A stretch of 38,926 bases of DNA from an uncultured Saprospiraceae bacterium (GCA_937928045.1 CALFWO010000071.1:1-38926), one strand, 5' to 3'; positions 8,295-16,856 are shown, counted from the stretch's first letter. Notes: generated by a model not told the origin, from the letters alone. Numbers and translations are program-made.

Positions 8295-9674
8295 TTATTT
8301 GATTTTAATTTCAATAGCGTTTTTACCAGCTTTGGCCGCATCGCCAGAACCCATTCCTTTGAAACTCATTTGAGCTCCTTTAACGCCAAGCGTTTGTAAC
8401 ATGCTTTGTATTTGGGCAGCGCGCATACCAGACAATTTTTTATTTTCCTTTTCATTCTTACCATCTGCTGTGTGAACTTGAACAACGATTTTATCATCTG
8501 TTCTTGATTTCAAAGCAGCGGCTAATCCTTCAAATTCAGGTTTAGAATAAAAAGAAATTCGTTGGTTGTCAGGATTAAATTTCATTTGAGAAAGCGTATA
8601 AGCATTCGTCTCCGATTTCTTGGTTAAAAACTCATCGAATTTCACTTTGAAGAAGTCCATGGTCTGAGTAGATTTGGCATCATCCATTTTGGGAACGTCA
8701 GCTATGCCTCCCAAACGCTTTCCATCCATGTCGAAGTAAGTACCTTCTACAGTTTTGAATTGACCCGCTCTTGCAACTATTACGCCTTGTCTGTTAACCA
8801 AATTCCCGTCGGCATCTATACTTAGAATTGCTCCATTGGCGCCAACACCATCCGTCGTTGTAATAACTTTTGCATCCGTCGATACTGTTTCTGCAGCCTC
8901 TTTTACTTCAGAGGTAGCCGTTCCAGAAGTCATCGTCGTTTCGCTTGCAGCAGGTTTTGTTTCTTGAGTTGACATTGATGTAGCTGTATCTTCAGTTTTA
9001 TCTACAGCTGCAGTTGAGCAACCATCCTTGGTGAAAAACCAAACGCCAGCAAGAACAGCAAGCAGAGGAATCAACCATTTCAAAAGTCCAGAGCCAGAAG
9101 CGTTTCCAGTTACTTCCGGAGTGGAAGGGGCAGCAGGGGCAGCAAAACCTAGCATATCACCAAAGCCGGCAGGAAGCTCATTTTTAATATGCGCCTTTTG
9201 GCCATTCAACAAATCCATAAGTCCGGAAACTCCTCCGCCACTCTTGGTCATTTGTTTGCTGATCATTCCCATTACCATTGGAGCAGCAATACTTAATAAT
9301 GAGCCCATTTTCCCAGAACCCATCCCAGTAGCTTTAGAAATAAGATTCATAAATCCAGCTTTTTTACCTCCAAGAATAAAAGGAAGCGCTAGGCCTCCAA
9401 TTTTCATCAAAGAGCTGGTTTTGTTTCCATCGCCTAGGAAGCCTGTGAGATCATCGAACATTCCTCCGTCCAATTTTTGATCTTTCATAAAATCCATCAT
9501 TCCACTTGCACCTTCTTTGGTTGAACCCTTAGAGATGAGACCACCTATCAAGGCTGGAAGAACAGATCCCATGGCTGAAGATGTATTTCCGGCGCTGTCG
9601 CCAATCATTTCAGCTACTTTTCCCATTGCAGCATTGCCCAATTGGGATTTCATTAAGTCTAGAATGTTTACCAT
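8295..9674 (-). CDS. DUF937 (YidB-like) protein fused to OmpA-like domain
   Basis: A 459-residue three-part protein. Residues 1 to about 170 are Gly/Met/Ala-rich repeats typical of DUF937/YidB (for example SAMGSVLPALIGGLISKGS). One transmembrane segment (about 195-216, LLKWLIPLLAVLAGVWFF) follows. Then come a Thr/Ala/Glu-rich linker and a C-terminal OmpA/MotB-like domain from about 340 (ISFYSKPEFEGL...RAAQIQSMLQTLGV) that in relatives binds peptidoglycan. The topology suggests a cytoplasmic DUF937 part and a periplasmic cell-wall-binding part. The biochemical role of DUF937 is not known to me. It is transcribed alone, with a terminator just after its stop and a 205-bp upstream region without a clear promoter box. 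Confidence 0.8.
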   Translation of the reverse strand: MVNILDLMKSQLGNAAMGKVAEMIGDSAGNTSSAMGSVLPALIGGLISKGSTKEGASGMMDFMKDQKLDGGMFDDLTGFLGDGNKTSSLMKIGGLALPFILGGKKAGFMNLISKATGMGSGKMGSLLSIAAPMVMGMISKQMTKSGGGVSGLMDLLNGQKAHIKNELPAGFGDMLGFAAPAAPSTPEVTGNASGSGLLKWLIPLLAVLAGVWFFTKDGCSTAAVDKTEDTATSMSTQETKPAASETTMTSGTATSEVKEAAETVSTDAKVITTTDGVGANGAILSIDADGNLVNRQGVIVARAGQFKTVEGTYFDMDGKRLGGIADVPKMDDAKSTQTMDFFKVKFDEFLTKKSETNAYTLSQMKFNPDNQRISFYSKPEFEGLAAALKSRTDDKIVVQVHTADGKNEKENKKLSGMRAAQIQSMLQTLGVKGAQMSFKGMGSGDAAKAGKNAIEIKIK

Positions 9675-9879
9675 TTTAATCTAATTTTAATTTGTTTGAT
9701 TGTACAATTGCCATTTACAGACTAATTAGTAGTCCGATACGATACTTTGATTTAAGGATTAATTAGAAATTTCTGTAAAGCATAGAAGAAATCTATGCTC
9801 ATTGGCCTATGAGGACAGGAAAGGTAGATAAATATTAGCATAATTCTTAATTTGATGCCAATTATCTGATTGGTACAAT

Positions 9880-10506
9880 TTGTATCTATTAGATTTTTTT
9901 AAGCGAAAATCTACTTATTCGAGTTTCAAATATCAAAAATTTACGCTCATCGAAAATCAAATCATCACCAATCGTAATTTCGAAATCAAGACTGTAGAAT
10001 CGTCTAAATTCGAAAATTGTCGTTTTGAAAACTGTCAATTCAACAATTCAAAATTGTCAAAAATTCAATTCATTGATTGTCAATTCCAAGATTGCGATTT
10101 TAGTTTAGCGAAGCTCAATCTCACGGCCTTTAAGGATGTCCAATTTATAAATTGTAAGATGCTCGGTTTAAGATTTGATCATTGTAGTGATTTTCTGTTT
10201 ATTGTAGACTTTGTAAAATGTCAGTTGGATATGAGTTCTTTTTTTGATATGCGATTGTCAAATATGCATTTTCAAGATTGTTCTCTAATCGATGTAAACT
10301 TTGAAAAAACGGATCTTTCTGATACCATATTGGACAATTGTAATCTATCACGCGCGAATTTTCACCATACTGTATTGTATAAGACTGATTTTAGAACAGC
10401 ATACAATTACATAATTGATCCGGAAGAAAACAAAATCAAAAAGGCCAAATTTTCAAACGCTGGATTAAGTGGATTGCTTCAGCAATATGAGTTAGATATC
10501 GAGTAG
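9880..10506 (+). CDS. Pentapeptide repeat protein, Qnr-like
   Basis: A 208-residue right-handed beta-helix protein made of repeated five-residue units with Phe or Leu at the centre (FENCRFENCQFNNSKLSKIQF and similar). It is unusually rich in Cys at the unit start. The C terminus (YIIDPEENKIKKAKFS, then a short GLLQQYELDIE helix) resembles that of Qnr and related gyrase-protecting proteins, and the length is near that of Qnr (about 218). Qnr-like proteins mimic DNA and bind type II topoisomerases; whether this one does is inference. The start is a TTG at 9880: an in-frame stop lies just upstream (9853) and no ATG or GTG occurs between. It probably has its own promoter; the nuclease gene follows about 100 bases later. 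Confidence 0.8.
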   Translation: MYLLDFFKRKSTYSSFKYQKFTLIENQIITNRNFEIKTVESSKFENCRFENCQFNNSKLSKIQFIDCQFQDCDFSLAKLNLTAFKDVQFINCKMLGLRFDHCSDFLFIVDFVKCQLDMSSFFDMRLSNMHFQDCSLIDVNFEKTDLSDTILDNCNLSRANFHHTVLYKTDFRTAYNYIIDPEENKIKKAKFSNAGLSGLLQQYELDIE

Positions 10507-10600
10507 AATGTAATTTTGTAAAAAAGCGGAAGGTGATCAATCCAATAAAACTAGAGAAAGAAAGTTTTAGCAAATGGAAGAATTCTTCCTTGTGCATTTG

Positions 10601-10608
10601 TACCTTTG
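10601..10608 (+). promoter_or_regulatory. TAnnTTTG promoter box before nuclease gene
   Basis: TACCTTTG matches the Bacteroidota -7 consensus TAnnTTTG exactly. It ends three bases before the GTG at 10612, so transcription would begin at about the start codon. No good -33 TTG lies at the usual distance, which lowers confidence. Confidence 0.35.
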
Positions 10609-10611
10609 AGC

Positions 10612-11556
10612 GTGGCAAAATTTAGACAACATCACCAACGGGGACGCAGTTCCCATTCACTTTTTTCACCACGTACTATATTCCTAGTGGTCTTACTCAT
10701 CGGTTTAGGAATTTGGACAATTCTTGGAGGAGGTTTTGACATGGAACGTATGTTTGGCGGAAATTCATCTGACGACTATTTTTCTGAAACAAATTCAAGT
10801 CCACAAGGTCCGGGAAAAATGGAGCTCCAAGATAATTTTTTGCCTATTGGAGCAGATGGTCCTGTAATCAAACACAGTTTCTATGCCCTAAGTTATAATG
10901 AGCAACATGAACAAGCGGATTGGGTGGCCTATGAATTAACCAAAGCCAGTATTCAAGCTCCAAACGTCAAACGCTCCGGAGATTTTCGCAGAGACAGGAA
11001 AATACGATCTACATCCGCTGAAAGAGAGGATTATAAACGATCTGGTTATGATCGAGGTCATATGGTCCCGGCTGGGGATATGGCATTTTCAGAACAAGCG
11101 ATGTCTGAGACTTTTCTAATGAGTAATATGTCTCCACAAGTTCGTGCTTTTAATGGTGGCATCTGGAGAGAATTGGAAGAAAATGTTAGAGATTGGGCTT
11201 ATGAAGACAATCATATTTATGTTATCACAGGACCGATATTATCACAATCAAAACTTGGAACCATTGGTCGTAATGAGGTCACTATTCCTTCAGCTTACTT
11301 TAAAGTATTATTGGACATAAAAGATCCTCAACAAAAAGGAATTGGATTCATTATGCCAAACGAAGTTACAGACAGGCCAATTGAAGATTTTGCAGTTTCA
11401 ATAGATGAAGTTGAAGAAAAAACGGGGTTTGATTTTTTTGCAAATCTATTGCCTGAAGAACAAGAAAATAAATTAGAAGGCTCTTTCAATGCCAAATATT
11501 GGCCGACAAACAAAGATAAATTTAGATCTCGTGTTGAAAGTTGGAACCACCGATAA
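10612..11556 (+). CDS. DNA/RNA non-specific endonuclease (NUC1 family), membrane-anchored
   Basis: A beta-beta-alpha-metal nuclease of the NucA/NUC1/EndoG family, about 314 residues. The catalytic motif DRGHMVPAGDM is plain, with the family's downstream Asn region in SNMSPQ and the conserved FNGGIW. Such enzymes cut single- and double-stranded DNA and RNA using Mg2+. A basic N terminus (RQHHQRGR) precedes one hydrophobic helix (TIFLVVLLIGLGIWTIL). The enzyme is therefore probably tethered to the inner membrane with the nuclease outside the cytoplasm. The frame opens at TTG 10606; GTG 10612 is a better start, as TACCTTTG immediately upstream looks like a promoter box. A HerA-like ATPase gene follows 26 bases later. 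Confidence 0.87.
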   Translation: MAKFRQHHQRGRSSHSLFSPRTIFLVVLLIGLGIWTILGGGFDMERMFGGNSSDDYFSETNSSPQGPGKMELQDNFLPIGADGPVIKHSFYALSYNEQHEQADWVAYELTKASIQAPNVKRSGDFRRDRKIRSTSAEREDYKRSGYDRGHMVPAGDMAFSEQAMSETFLMSNMSPQVRAFNGGIWRELEENVRDWAYEDNHIYVITGPILSQSKLGTIGRNEVTIPSAYFKVLLDIKDPQQKGIGFIMPNEVTDRPIEDFAVSIDEVEEKTGFDFFANLLPEEQENKLEGSFNAKYWPTNKDKFRSRVESWNHR

Positions 11557-11582
11557 TAACAAATAAACAACAAGAAATAGGA

Positions 11583-13145
11583 ATGCCTAAAATTGATAGT
11601 TTCAAAAAAACCGTAACAAAAGGATATTCCATCGAAGGAAAATCTATTCTTCTGGGGGGGGCGATGCTCGATGGAGAAGCCATCTCAGAACAGTTTGTCC
11701 GATTGCCTTTAAAAACTATAAATCGACATGGTTTAATTGCAGGAGCTACCGGCTCGGGAAAAACCAAAACTTTACAAATTATTGCAGAGCAATTATCCGA
11801 GCAGGGAATCCCATCTTTACTGATGGATATTAAAGGTGATCTTTCTGGAATAGCGGAACCTTCCACCGGCCATAAGAAGATTGATGAGCGTCATGAAAAA
11901 ATAGGATTCCCATTTATCCCAGGAAATAGTCCAGTTGAATTTCTGACAATTTCAGATGAACCCGGAGCAAGAATGCGGGCAACAGTAATGGAATTTGGCC
12001 CAGTCATGCTCAGCAAGATTCTTGATTTATCAGAAACCCAAGAAGGAATCTTGGCTGTAATTTTCAAATATTGTGACGATAATAATTTACCACTTTTGGA
12101 TTTGAAAGATCTGAAAGAAACGCTGAAGTATTGTCAAGACGCAGGAAAGGAAGATATCGAAAAAGAATATGGAAAACTATCTGCGAGATCCATGGGCGTG
12201 ATTATGCGTAAAATCGTAGGTCTAGAATCTCAAGGCGCCGAAATTTTCTTTGGAGAAACTTCTTTTGACCCTCGGGATTTGGTAGCAAAAAAAGATGGCA
12301 AAGGAATCGTTTCTATTTTAAGATTGACAGATATTCAAGATAGACCTCAGCTTTTTTCAACATTTATGTTGCAATTACTGGCGGAAATTTATGCCGATTT
12401 TCCGGAGCAAGGAGATACCGATGAACCAAAGCTTGTACTGTTTATAGATGAGGCACATTTGGTTTTCAAAAATGCTTCAAAGGCTTTACTTAGACAGATT
12501 GAAACCATAATTAAATTAATTCGATCTAAGGGGGTAGGTATCTTTTTTGTCACTCAGAATCCTGCCGATATTCCAGAAGACGTGCTCGGACAATTAGGTT
12601 TAAAAATACAACATGCACTTCGAGCGTTTACTGCGAAAGATCGTAAGGCGATTAAATTGGCAGCGCAGAATTATCCTGAGACAGATTATTATGATGTTGA
12701 AGAGCTGCTAACTTCTGTTGGGATTGGTGAAGCTTTAGTGACTGCTTTAAATGAACAAGGTATTCCGACGCCGCTTGTCCATACCTTGTTGAGAGCGCCA
12801 CAATCCAGAATGGATACTTTATCGTCTGCTGAAATTGATGAAATTTTGGACGAGTCAGAACTGATGGAGTACTACAACAAGGAAATTGACCGAGAAAGTG
12901 CTTATGAAATTCTTCGAGAGCGGATAGAAAAATTTGAAAAGGCAGAAGAAAAAGCCAAGCGAAAATCAGCGAGATCTTCTTCGAGATCGAGCGGAAGAAG
13001 GAAAAAGAGCACTTTTGAAAAAGTGGTAAATAATACAACTACAAGACAAATTGGTAGAACCGTAGCCAGAGAATTGACAAGGGGATTACTAGGTATCTTA
13101 GGCATAAAGAAAACACGAAGACGGAGAAAAAATTCTTGGTTTTAA
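11583..13145 (+). CDS. HerA/YjgR-like ATPase (DUF853)
   Basis: P-loop ATPase of the HerA/FtsK clade, about 520 residues, close to E. coli YjgR (about 500). The Walker A motif is GATGSGKT (residues 54-61), followed by LLMDIKGDLSGIA. Walker B is KLVLFIDEAHLVF, and a sensor region reads GVGIFFVTQNPADIPEDVLGQLG. The C terminus is strongly basic (RKSARSSSRSSGRRKKS and RRRRKNSW), which could bind nucleic acid or dock to a partner. The cellular role of YjgR proteins is not established. The frame opens at TTG 11541 inside the nuclease gene; the ATG at 11583, after AATAGGA, is the more likely start. Codons 22-25 include a run of eight G bases (11654-11661). Confidence 0.85.
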   Translation: MPKIDSFKKTVTKGYSIEGKSILLGGAMLDGEAISEQFVRLPLKTINRHGLIAGATGSGKTKTLQIIAEQLSEQGIPSLLMDIKGDLSGIAEPSTGHKKIDERHEKIGFPFIPGNSPVEFLTISDEPGARMRATVMEFGPVMLSKILDLSETQEGILAVIFKYCDDNNLPLLDLKDLKETLKYCQDAGKEDIEKEYGKLSARSMGVIMRKIVGLESQGAEIFFGETSFDPRDLVAKKDGKGIVSILRLTDIQDRPQLFSTFMLQLLAEIYADFPEQGDTDEPKLVLFIDEAHLVFKNASKALLRQIETIIKLIRSKGVGIFFVTQNPADIPEDVLGQLGLKIQHALRAFTAKDRKAIKLAAQNYPETDYYDVEELLTSVGIGEALVTALNEQGIPTPLVHTLLRAPQSRMDTLSSAEIDEILDESELMEYYNKEIDRESAYEILRERIEKFEKAEEKAKRKSARSSSRSSGRRKKSTFEKVVNNTTTRQIGRTVARELTRGLLGILGIKKTRRRRKNSWF

Positions 13146-13163
13146 TTTGATTCAGCAATTAAC

Positions 13164-13200
13164 AAAAAAGAGGCATTGATAATATCAATGCCTCTTTTTT
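13164..13200. terminator. Bidirectional intrinsic terminator
   Basis: A long perfect hairpin, AAAAAGAGGCATTGAT then loop AAT then ATCAATGCCTCTTTTT, is flanked by A and T runs. It lies between the convergent ATPase and thioredoxin-fold genes and should serve both. Confidence 0.92.
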
Positions 13201-13202
13201 TA

Positions 13203-13733
13203 TTAATGATCAAAATGCTCAATAAAAATATGCCATGGTACCTTTTGATAATATTCGTCACCATAGTATTGTAATATGTGCAAAAATTTATTACTCTCTT
13301 TGTATCCGATTAGACTTTGTAAGACACGCTGATCATTATCGACAAAAATGGTGGCAGGTGTTCCGTAACGGCCGTCTAATAAATCTAAGGCTAGGGAGTG
13401 AAAAGATCTTTCGCCTTTTTTGACAAAATTGTAATCTTTGGATTTAAAGTGCAACGGTTTTTTTTCTTCAATATTCAACTTAATAGCGATGAAATTATTT
13501 GAGATATAATCGATAACTTTCTGGTCCTTATAGGTTGTATTCACCATATGATCGCACCAGCTGCAATTGTCATTGTAGATACTCACAACTATGGGAAGGT
13601 TATGTTTTTCCGCTGCTTGAATTCCAGTTGCCCAACTGTGCCATTTAATTTGCTGTTGCGCAAAAGAGAAAGTCCCTGATCCAATGATTAAGAAAACTAA
13701 AATGCACTTTATCAAAATGTTATTGGTGTTCAT
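13203..13733 (-). CDS. Secreted thioredoxin-fold protein
   Basis: About 176 residues with an N-terminal signal peptide (MNTNNILIKC then a hydrophobic run ending GTFSFAQQ). A thioredoxin-like domain follows, with the active-site pair CSWC and the conserved cis-proline region YGTPATIFVDND. It resembles the thioredoxin_7/DUF255-type periplasmic proteins that reduce or form disulfides on exported proteins; the partner is unknown. An upstream in-frame ATG at 13754 would add MDRTATH before the signal peptide; the ATG at 13733 gives a normal signal and is preferred. It is probably a single-gene unit: its neighbour ribD is upstream on the same strand with a 116-bp gap. Confidence 0.8.
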   Translation of the reverse strand: MNTNNILIKCILVFLIIGSGTFSFAQQQIKWHSWATGIQAAEKHNLPIVVSIYNDNCSWCDHMVNTTYKDQKVIDYISNNFIAIKLNIEEKKPLHFKSKDYNFVKKGERSFHSLALDLLDGRYGTPATIFVDNDQRVLQSLIGYKESNKFLHILQYYGDEYYQKVPWHIFIEHFDH

Positions 13734-13849
13734 GTGAGTAGCTGTTCTGTCCATAAGACGGAATTAAAACAGCATTGGCCACGTTTTTACTCTGAAAACG
13801 ATAGGATTTAATAAATATTTAACCTAAGCTAAAGAAAACTTAGCCCAAT

Positions 13850-14911
13850 TTATCGGTTCATATTTCGATACAAAAAGACATCATCTTGTTTGATGGAAAT
13901 TGATTCAATGGCTTCTTGTTCAGGGAGATCTGGCGCTGGGACACCAGCTGATAATACAGTTTTGCTTTGGAATACCAAAGCTTCATCCCAATGATTTGCT
14001 GCGATAAAACTATTTAAGGTCTGTGCGCCGCCTTCTACAAGAAGTGTATTTATAGAAATAGATCGCAGGAAAGAAAAAAGTTGTTGAAAGAAATCTAAGT
14101 TAGAATCTATTCGGACAAATTCGAGCTGCGGGAGCTTTCCTGTTGACAAAGGGTGATCAACACTTGTTAACAAATACGTCTTGTTAGTAGCTTTATTGCG
14201 TTCGGAAAATAATCTCAAATTTGCTAATAATTTTCCGTTTAAGTCCAAAATGATTTTTACCGGATTGTCTCCAAATCCAAATCGGGTTGTTAAGGAAGGA
14301 TTGTCAATTTCTGCTGTTTTTCTTCCAATCAAAATCGCTCCAACTTTTTCGCGATAAGCATGAACCAAACGTTTACTAAATGCATTGCTTAGCCAAGTTT
14401 GTTCGTCAACTTTGGAGATGAATTTATCGGAAGACTGAGCGTATTTCAAAAGCACTTTTGGCCTAGAATATTTATGTCCGATCAAAAAAGAATCAATAAC
14501 TGATTCAGCTTCGCAAAGGTTATGCATATAAACTTTTATTCCAGCATTTTCTAGAATTTCAATACCTTTTCCAGAGACTTTGTCGGTGGGATCTAAGATC
14601 GCAATATGTACTTCTGGAATTCCTGCCTCAACTATTGCAAGTGCACATGGAGGTGTTTTTCCATAATGTGAACAAGGCTCTAGACTCACAAATATTTTTG
14701 CATGCTTCAGTAATGGTAGGTTATCTTTTTGAACATTTCTTAATGCGTTTATTTCAGCATGAGCCTCTCCAGATTTTTCATGCCATCCTTCTCCAATAAT
14801 TTTCCCGTCAACCAAAATTACAGCACCGACTTGCGGATTGGTTCCAACATTTCTTCCGCCTCTTCTAGCCAGTTCAAATGTCCGCTTAAAAATTAAATCA
14901 TATTTCGTCAA
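13850..14911 (-). CDS. ribD: Riboflavin biosynthesis deaminase/reductase RibD
   Basis: Bifunctional cytoplasmic enzyme (353 residues) for the second and third steps of riboflavin synthesis: deamination of diaminohydroxyphosphoribosylaminopyrimidine, then NADPH-dependent reduction of the ribosyl side chain. The N-terminal deaminase has the zinc motif H51-A-E53 with Cys80 and Cys89 (PCSHYGKTPPC). The C-terminal reductase domain runs from about residue 150 (PKVLLKYAQSSDKFI) and includes LLVEGGAQTLNSFI. The gene stands alone with no other riboflavin gene in the window. No FMN riboswitch is evident in the short upstream region, which it shares with the divergent AP2 gene. Confidence 0.93.
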   Translation of the reverse strand: MTKYDLIFKRTFELARRGGRNVGTNPQVGAVILVDGKIIGEGWHEKSGEAHAEINALRNVQKDNLPLLKHAKIFVSLEPCSHYGKTPPCALAIVEAGIPEVHIAILDPTDKVSGKGIEILENAGIKVYMHNLCEAESVIDSFLIGHKYSRPKVLLKYAQSSDKFISKVDEQTWLSNAFSKRLVHAYREKVGAILIGRKTAEIDNPSLTTRFGFGDNPVKIILDLNGKLLANLRLFSERNKATNKTYLLTSVDHPLSTGKLPQLEFVRIDSNLDFFQQLFSFLRSISINTLLVEGGAQTLNSFIAANHWDEALVFQSKTVLSAGVPAPDLPEQEAIESISIKQDDVFLYRNMNR

Positions 14912-15058
14912 AATAATGTTGTAAGATTTTGATTATTTTATTTACTTTGTTCTATTATTTCCTATCTTAGCCGCTGGCCAGTGAATAATACCCATATAAA
15001 GATACGCAGACAAACGGAACCAAAGCGAAGAGACTAAAGTTATTTCTTCATTTAATTT

Positions 15059-15664
15059 TTGATCGTGTTATACAAAGTCAAACTCAAAAATGCGAATGAA
15101 AATGTTCTATTGGACGCTGATGTCTACGAACATTTGACTTCGGACAAGTATCTTGTAAAAGTAGATTTCATTAACAACTTGCGACGACATTCTAGTGGTT
15201 GCGCTGTTTTCCAAAAAACCTGGCCAAAGGCGGGTGGAGGTTACAAAACCGAGACCATTTATTTACACAAATACATCGCGGAAAAGTTCCTTAAAAAGCA
15301 AAGGTCAAGAGTCAAAAATCTAGTAGGAGCCTTAAATGGCAACAAATTGGATTGTAGACTTGAGAACTTGGCTTGGAGATCAAGATCTGTTGCTTCCAGG
15401 CAAAGAAAAACTTCCAGTAAGGTTGGATATACCGGTGTTTACAAGGAAAACAAACGTTATCGAGCGGTTATTTCTATTGATAGAAAATCCGTTCACTTAG
15501 GCATGTTCGATACACCTGAAGAGGCCGCACACGCGTACAACTTAAAGTCAAAAGAATTGTACGGTGCTGATGGTAAAATCAATGTGTTGAAAAAGCCACT
15601 TCCCAAGCGGAAAGGACCTGCTCCTAAACCGCGCAGAGGTCGGCCACCTAAGGTTCGTCGCTAG
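15059..15664 (+). CDS. AP2-domain protein with degenerate HNH and AT-hook-like tail
   Basis: About 200 residues in three parts. Residues about 65-107 look like the HNH core of homing-type endonucleases (IYLHKYIAEKFL, then NGNKLDCRLENLAWRS). The position usually filled by the metal-binding His in VDHINGN reads VGALNGN, so nuclease activity is doubtful. Residues 123-169 are an AP2/ERF DNA-binding domain of the plant transcription factor type (GYTGVYKENKRYRAVISI, then HLGMFDTPEEAAHAYN). The C-terminal 30 residues are Lys/Arg/Pro-rich with an AT-hook-like RRGRPPK. The start is TTG 15059 or GTG 15065; an in-frame stop lies at 15053. It probably binds DNA; its target is unknown. It diverges from ribD. 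Confidence 0.8.
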   Translation: MIVLYKVKLKNANENVLLDADVYEHLTSDKYLVKVDFINNLRRHSSGCAVFQKTWPKAGGGYKTETIYLHKYIAEKFLKKQRSRVKNLVGALNGNKLDCRLENLAWRSRSVASRQRKTSSKVGYTGVYKENKRYRAVISIDRKSVHLGMFDTPEEAAHAYNLKSKELYGADGKINVLKKPLPKRKGPAPKPRRGRPPKVRR

Positions 15665-15700
15665 TAACACTAAGAAATCAAAACTTTGAAGAGAAATTTT

Positions 15701-15729
15701 GAACCCCGTCCATATTTTGGATGGGGTTC
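15701..15729 (+). terminator. Hairpin terminator after AP2 gene
   Basis: GAACCCCGTCCA and TGGATGGGGTTC form a 12-bp stem with one G-T pair around the loop TATTT. Only a weak T-rich tail follows, so termination may be incomplete. Confidence 0.6.
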
Positions 15730-15808
15730 TTAAGTTATACCATAATCAATAGCAAGTCATTATTCCGTAAATTCCTTCAAGTAATATGGCCCATTCTCAA
15801 ATAGATCC

Positions 15809-15816
15809 TAATTTTG
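15809..15816 (+). promoter_or_regulatory. TAnnTTTG box directly upstream of hemE
   Basis: TAATTTTG is an exact match to the Bacteroidota -7 box and ends four bases before the hemE ATG, so the transcript may start at or very near the initiation codon. A -33 TTG is not evident. Confidence 0.4.
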
Positions 15817-15820
15817 CAAC

Positions 15821-16855
15821 ATGCAATATCAAAATGATTTATTCCTAAGAACTTTGAACAAAGAAGCTGTCGAGCGACCTCCAGTTTGGCTAATGCGACA
15901 GGCGGGTAGAATACTTCCACAATATCGGGCCATCAGGACCAAGCTTTCTGGTTTTGTAGAATTGGTTCAAACCCCACAATTAGCAGCAGAAGTTACCATT
16001 CAACCTGTTGATGAATTAGGAGTAGATGCAGCGATCATTTTTTCTGACATTTTGGTAATACCTGAGGCCATGGGCTTGCCATATGAATTGATAGAAAAGA
16101 AAGGGCCATTTTTTCCCAATACCATTAAAACGGCCACGGATGTCAATAAACTGATTGAAGGTCAAAACGCTGCCGAGCAGCTGGACTATGTTTATGACGC
16201 AATTGAAGCGACTGTTAAAGGATTAGATGGCAGGGTACCCCTGATTGGTTTTGCCGGAGCACCTTGGACAATTCTCTCTTATATGATAGAAGGCCAAGGA
16301 TCTAAAACGTTTTCTAAGGCCAAGGCTTTTCTATATAAAGAACCAGTTTTAGCGCATCAATTGTTGGAAATGATTACAAATACTACTATTGCATATTTGA
16401 AAGCAAAAATTAGGGCAGGGGTAGCCGCAGTTCAGGTGTTTGATTCTTGGGCTGGGATATTATCGCCTGCTCAATTTCAAAGCTTTGCCTTGCCCTATTT
16501 GAGAAGAATCGAACAGGCTATAGAAGGAACTCCTGTAATCCTATTTGCAAGAGGAGCTCATCATTCGTTAAAAGAATTAGCAAATGGTAATAATGCGTTG
16601 GGTATCGATTGGACTTTAAATCGAACCAACGTGAGACAAACCGTTGGGAGTGAGGTGGTTTTGCAAGGTAATCTAGACCCTTGTTTCTTGTATTCTAACG
16701 AAGAAAGTATTCGCATAGAAACAACCAACATGCTTAATGAGCTGGGTCCCAGACACATAGCAAACTTAGGACACGGAGTGTACCCCGATACACCATTACA
16801 AAACGTCAAAACTTTTGTAAATACCGTTAAAGACTTTCGATATTCTACCAACTAA
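15821..16855 (+). CDS. hemE: Uroporphyrinogen decarboxylase
   Basis: Haem pathway enzyme (344 residues, full length) that removes four acetate carboxyl groups from uroporphyrinogen III to give coproporphyrinogen III in the cytoplasm. The N-terminal signature [18 protein letters not shown] is present, with the catalytic region [28 protein letters not shown] and the C-terminal [13 protein letters not shown]. The family's conserved Asp and Tyr substrate contacts appear intact. No other haem genes are adjacent. The ATG at 15821 fits the usual start two residues before the conserved [10 protein letters not shown] block. It is followed 58 bases later by accD, which has its own promoter. Confidence 0.96.
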   Translation: MQYQNDLFLRTLNKEAVERPPVWLMRQAGRILPQYRAIRTKLSGFVELVQTPQLAAEVTIQPVDELGVDAAIIFSDILVIPEAMGLPYELIEKKGPFFPNTIKTATDVNKLIEGQNAAEQLDYVYDAIEATVKGLDGRVPLIGFAGAPWTILSYMIEGQGSKTFSKAKAFLYKEPVLAHQLLEMITNTTIAYLKAKIRAGVAAVQVFDSWAGILSPAQFQSFALPYLRRIEQAIEGTPVILFARGAHHSLKELANGNNALGIDWTLNRTNVRQTVGSEVVLQGNLDPCFLYSNEESIRIETTNMLNELGPRHIANLGHGVYPDTPLQNVKTFVNTVKDFRYSTN

Positions 16856-16856
16856 T

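Noticed and set aside
9028-9480. 150-codon plus-strand frame opposite the DUF937-OmpA gene
   Set aside because: Pro/Ile-rich translation is the expected antisense image of the Gly/Met/Ala-rich repeats; no start context and no homology recognised.
12652-13038. 128-codon minus-strand frame inside the HerA-like gene
   Set aside because: Antisense of a clearly conserved coding region, with composition typical of a shadow frame.
14912-15058. FMN riboswitch upstream of ribD
   Set aside because: The 147-base gap is AT-rich, shared with a divergent gene, and shows none of the conserved RFN element blocks I would expect.
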